Assembly (NCBI GenBank): GCA_017455785.1
Contig: JAFSYZ010000181.1
Span: 1 to 18,195 of the forward strand
DNA length: 18,195 nt
Reading direction: 5' to 3'
DNA from: Candidatus Methanomethylophilaceae archaeon
Lineage (GTDB): Archaea; Thermoplasmatota; Thermoplasmata; Methanomassiliicoccales; Methanomethylophilaceae
In this document: in pieces, positions 16,808 to 18,195 of the stretch
How the letters are laid out: every line of letters starts with the position of its first letter
Numbering within the stretch: the stretch's first letter is position 1
Translations under genes and position numbers: made by a program
The notes under the pieces: model-generated
Database searches by the model: none
The model's input: the letters and a program-made list of their open reading frames with translations, nothing else
Told to the model about the DNA's origin: nothing

Positions 16808-17392
16808 ATGACCAGAGTTCTCGTAACCAGAGATATGAGCACAGGGAAGGAGATTAGGATTGGACAGTCTGTTGTGTATACTCCAAAGAAGAAAGTGATC
16901 TTTCTTGGAGCCAGCGATATAGACAAGGCGAGATTCAATGAGAATGGTCTTGTCAGTTATGCCAATCCGAAAGAGTATGATCTCAAGATAACATGGGAGG
17001 ATTTCCCGATCATCCTGGACTGCAGCAACATCTGCGAGTGGGCCGTGAAGAATCTCCCTAGGGATGAAATCGATCATTACAGGTCCGATCTCTATATCAA
17101 GAAAACGCCGATGACGGAAGCGACCATCAATGCGATGTGGACAAGGGAGCTGTCGATGCCGCCATCATTCATCAGTCAGATAGATAAGAGTCCGTGGTAC
17201 GAGTTCCCGATGTGCGCAATGGCCATGTACCTGGCGGAGAAGGAGTCTTTCCACAAGACCATGGCGGAACTCAAGAAAGGTTCCAAGTGCATCAAGCCGA
17301 AGGCAGCGGCAAAGAAGAAACCGCTTGTGAAGAAGACAGACTCTAAGAAGAAACCATCGGCGAAGCCGAAAACGAAGAAGGGGGTGGCATGA
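16808..17392 (+). CDS. hypothetical protein with Lys/Ala/Pro-rich tail
   Basis: This encodes 194 residues with no ribosome site, consistent with a leaderless message. Residues 1-155 form a globular part with strands (Val-Val-Tyr-Thr, Val-Ile-Phe-Leu-Gly) and helices, including an aromatic Trp-Tyr-Glu-Phe-Pro segment. From about residue 158 the sequence is a low-complexity tail of Lys, Pro and Ala similar in style to histone H1 or other nucleic-acid-binding tails. A DNA- or RNA-binding role is plausible on charge alone. It overlaps the next gene by ATGA. Confidence 0.8.
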   Translation: MTRVLVTRDMSTGKEIRIGQSVVYTPKKKVIFLGASDIDKARFNENGLVSYANPKEYDLKITWEDFPIILDCSNICEWAVKNLPRDEIDHYRSDLYIKKTPMTEATINAMWTRELSMPPSFISQIDKSPWYEFPMCAMAMYLAEKESFHKTMAELKKGSKCIKPKAAAKKKPLVKKTDSKKKPSAKPKTKKGVA

Positions 17393-17757
17393 TGGATTAC
17401 GCCAGAAGGGACAGGATCCTCGAGCCGTATTTCGTGGATAAGGAGTATTTCGGCGGAGTCAGGCGCTTCAAAGGTGTTCCATACTCTGTGATGTACACCC
17501 TCGCCTGCGAGGGTTTCATCGATCTAGGTATGGCGCAGAACTTCTCCCCCACCATCAGTACGTTCATGTTGATAATGAAGAATAATCCGGAGATGGTCGT
17601 GGACGGATACGTGGTCAGTCCCAGGAGGAGTGACGTCAGGGTGTCCGTGGACGGCATCAGCGGTAAATGCAATGCCAACGACTCCAAGCTTTTGAAATAT
17701 CACTATCCTGACGATTACAGCTACAAGAACGGTGTCGTCAGGGCATGGTGGGATTGA
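17389..17757 (+). CDS. hypothetical protein, 122 aa
   Basis: It starts ATGATG at 17389/17392, overlapping the previous stop, with GGGGGTGG upstream. The first half has Tyr-Phe-Val-Asp-Lys-Glu-Tyr-Phe-Gly-Gly and Val-Pro-Tyr-Ser-Val-Met-Tyr-Thr-Leu-Ala-Cys-Glu-Gly-Phe-Ile. The second half has Val-Val-Asp-Gly-Tyr-Val-Val-Ser and ends Arg-Ala-Trp-Trp-Asp. Only two cysteines and no membrane segment. It is cotranscribed with its neighbours on each side. No family is recognised. Confidence 0.76.
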   Translation: MMDYARRDRILEPYFVDKEYFGGVRRFKGVPYSVMYTLACEGFIDLGMAQNFSPTISTFMLIMKNNPEMVVDGYVVSPRRSDVRVSVDGISGKCNANDSKLLKYHYPDDYSYKNGVVRAWWD

Positions 17758-17758
17758 T

Positions 17759-18100
17759 TTGGTCAGGATAAGGTCCTTCACAAGCTATCTGATCTCCAGG
17801 AGGGAGAGGGACGCGGGATGCAGTCCCGATCTCGATGATGAGTTGATGCGTTTTGCCAAGGATATGCGCAGCAATCCGTTGGCCATCATCGAGGTCAGGT
17901 CCCCGAGGGGACCTTACGGCACATACCCCGCGACATCGTTCGGTATTTCGATGATGAAGGACCATATTAAAGGCCGTATGATCACATCCACGCAGAGGGA
18001 TGGGATTAGATTCTATGTGAACATCTGCGGTAAAGTTTCGCCGAGGAAGAGGATCAGGAGATACGGGAGTCTGAACATCGCATTGGATGAGGACGGATGA
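17759..18100 (+). CDS. hypothetical protein, 113 aa, TTG start
   Basis: The TTG at 17759 comes one base after the previous TGA and has GGTGGGA about 5 nt upstream; a GTG at 17732 would need a 26-nt overlap and has no site. The protein has a basic N-terminal helix (Ser-Tyr-Leu-Ile-Ser-Arg-Arg-Glu-Arg), an acidic helix (Leu-Asp-Asp-Glu-Leu-Met-Arg-Phe-Ala), strands (Ile-Ile-Glu-Val-Arg-Ser; Arg-Phe-Tyr-Val-Asn-Ile) and a basic patch Ser-Pro-Arg-Lys-Arg-Ile-Arg-Arg. It is the last gene of the unit. The function is unknown. Confidence 0.7.
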   Translation: MVRIRSFTSYLISRRERDAGCSPDLDDELMRFAKDMRSNPLAIIEVRSPRGPYGTYPATSFGISMMKDHIKGRMITSTQRDGIRFYVNICGKVSPRKRIRRYGSLNIALDEDG

Positions 18101-18128
18101 TCCGTTCTTATCTTCTGTTCTTTTTATG
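18091..18128 (+). terminator. hairpin with T-rich tail at end of unit
   Basis: ACGGA (18093-18097) pairs with TCCGT (18101-18105) around the TGA stop, extendable by a G-T and a G-C pair. TTATCTTCTGTTCTTTTT follows, a T-rich tract of the type that ends archaeal transcripts. Confidence 0.55.
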
Positions 18129-18136
18129 TCAATGTA

Positions 18137-18160
18137 GTGTTTTCCAACCTGTTTTTATAT
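18137..18160 (+). promoter_or_regulatory. promoter box copy 6, leading out of the window
   Basis: GTGTTTTCCAAC, two bases, GTTTTTATAT. An ATG lies at 18191, 30 nt after the box and 4 nt from the window edge, so a further box-driven gene very probably starts there. Nothing of its product is visible. Confidence 0.75.
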
Positions 18161-18195
18161 GATTTGTTCTGAGATTTTCACGTTGATATCATGAA

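Noticed and set aside
13567..18160. CRISPR array suggested by six repeated boxes
   Set aside because: The copies are hundreds of bases to 1.4 kb apart, each lies at promoter distance from a gene or RNA, and there are no uniform spacers.

Overview
The window reads as a piece of an archaeal mobile element (virus, provirus or plasmid), most likely from a Thermoplasmatota or Methanomassiliicoccales-type host. The archaeal signs are TATA-type promoters, several placed so that transcripts would start at or next to the start codon, and a protein that looks like an archaeal GINS replication subunit. Almost every gene overlaps the next by ATGA, TGATG or GTGA, with purine-rich ribosome binding sites inside the preceding gene. 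Of about 50 genes only one ends in TAG, which fits a host that decodes TAG as pyrrolysine. This host assignment is inference. No capsid, portal, terminase, integrase or classical Rep gene was recognised, so virus versus plasmid cannot be settled here.

Layout. (1) 1-3282, + strand: a tightly coupled run of unknown proteins, several with Cys pairs, then a GINS-like protein (2252-2641) and a DUF2786-type protein (2638-3282), closed by a hairpin. (2) 3294-3746: two small ribbon-helix-helix (RHH) proteins transcribed divergently. (3) 3585-6831: an operon with helix-turn-helix and winged-helix proteins, a DnaQ-like DEDDh exonuclease (4261-4839), a 54-residue Cys-rich protein and a ParA ATPase (5013-5789). 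(4) 6891-13241: about 30 very small coupled genes behind an AT-rich promoter with a perfect inverted repeat. Its core is an array of Lar-type (restriction alleviation) zinc modules: six modules in five genes, plus one apparent relic. Zinc-ribbon microproteins, small acidic proteins, a one-helix membrane peptide and a gene split by an in-frame TAA surround them. (5) 13285-18195: a third RHH protein, then short transcription units, most behind the same promoter box (TTTTCCAAC plus TTTTTATAT, six copies). Two copies drive structured non-coding segments rather than genes. A PIN nuclease gene of clearly AT-richer composition sits in this part.

How it may work together (inference). ParA and the RHH proteins would handle maintenance and copy or transcription control. 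The GINS-like protein and the exonuclease point to replication or repair. The Lar array looks like an early, host-facing anti-restriction region. The box-driven units at the right form a separate regulon. The most notable items are the Lar array, the mobile GINS-like gene, the repeated promoter box and the two candidate small RNAs, one carrying two CCTCCT motifs.
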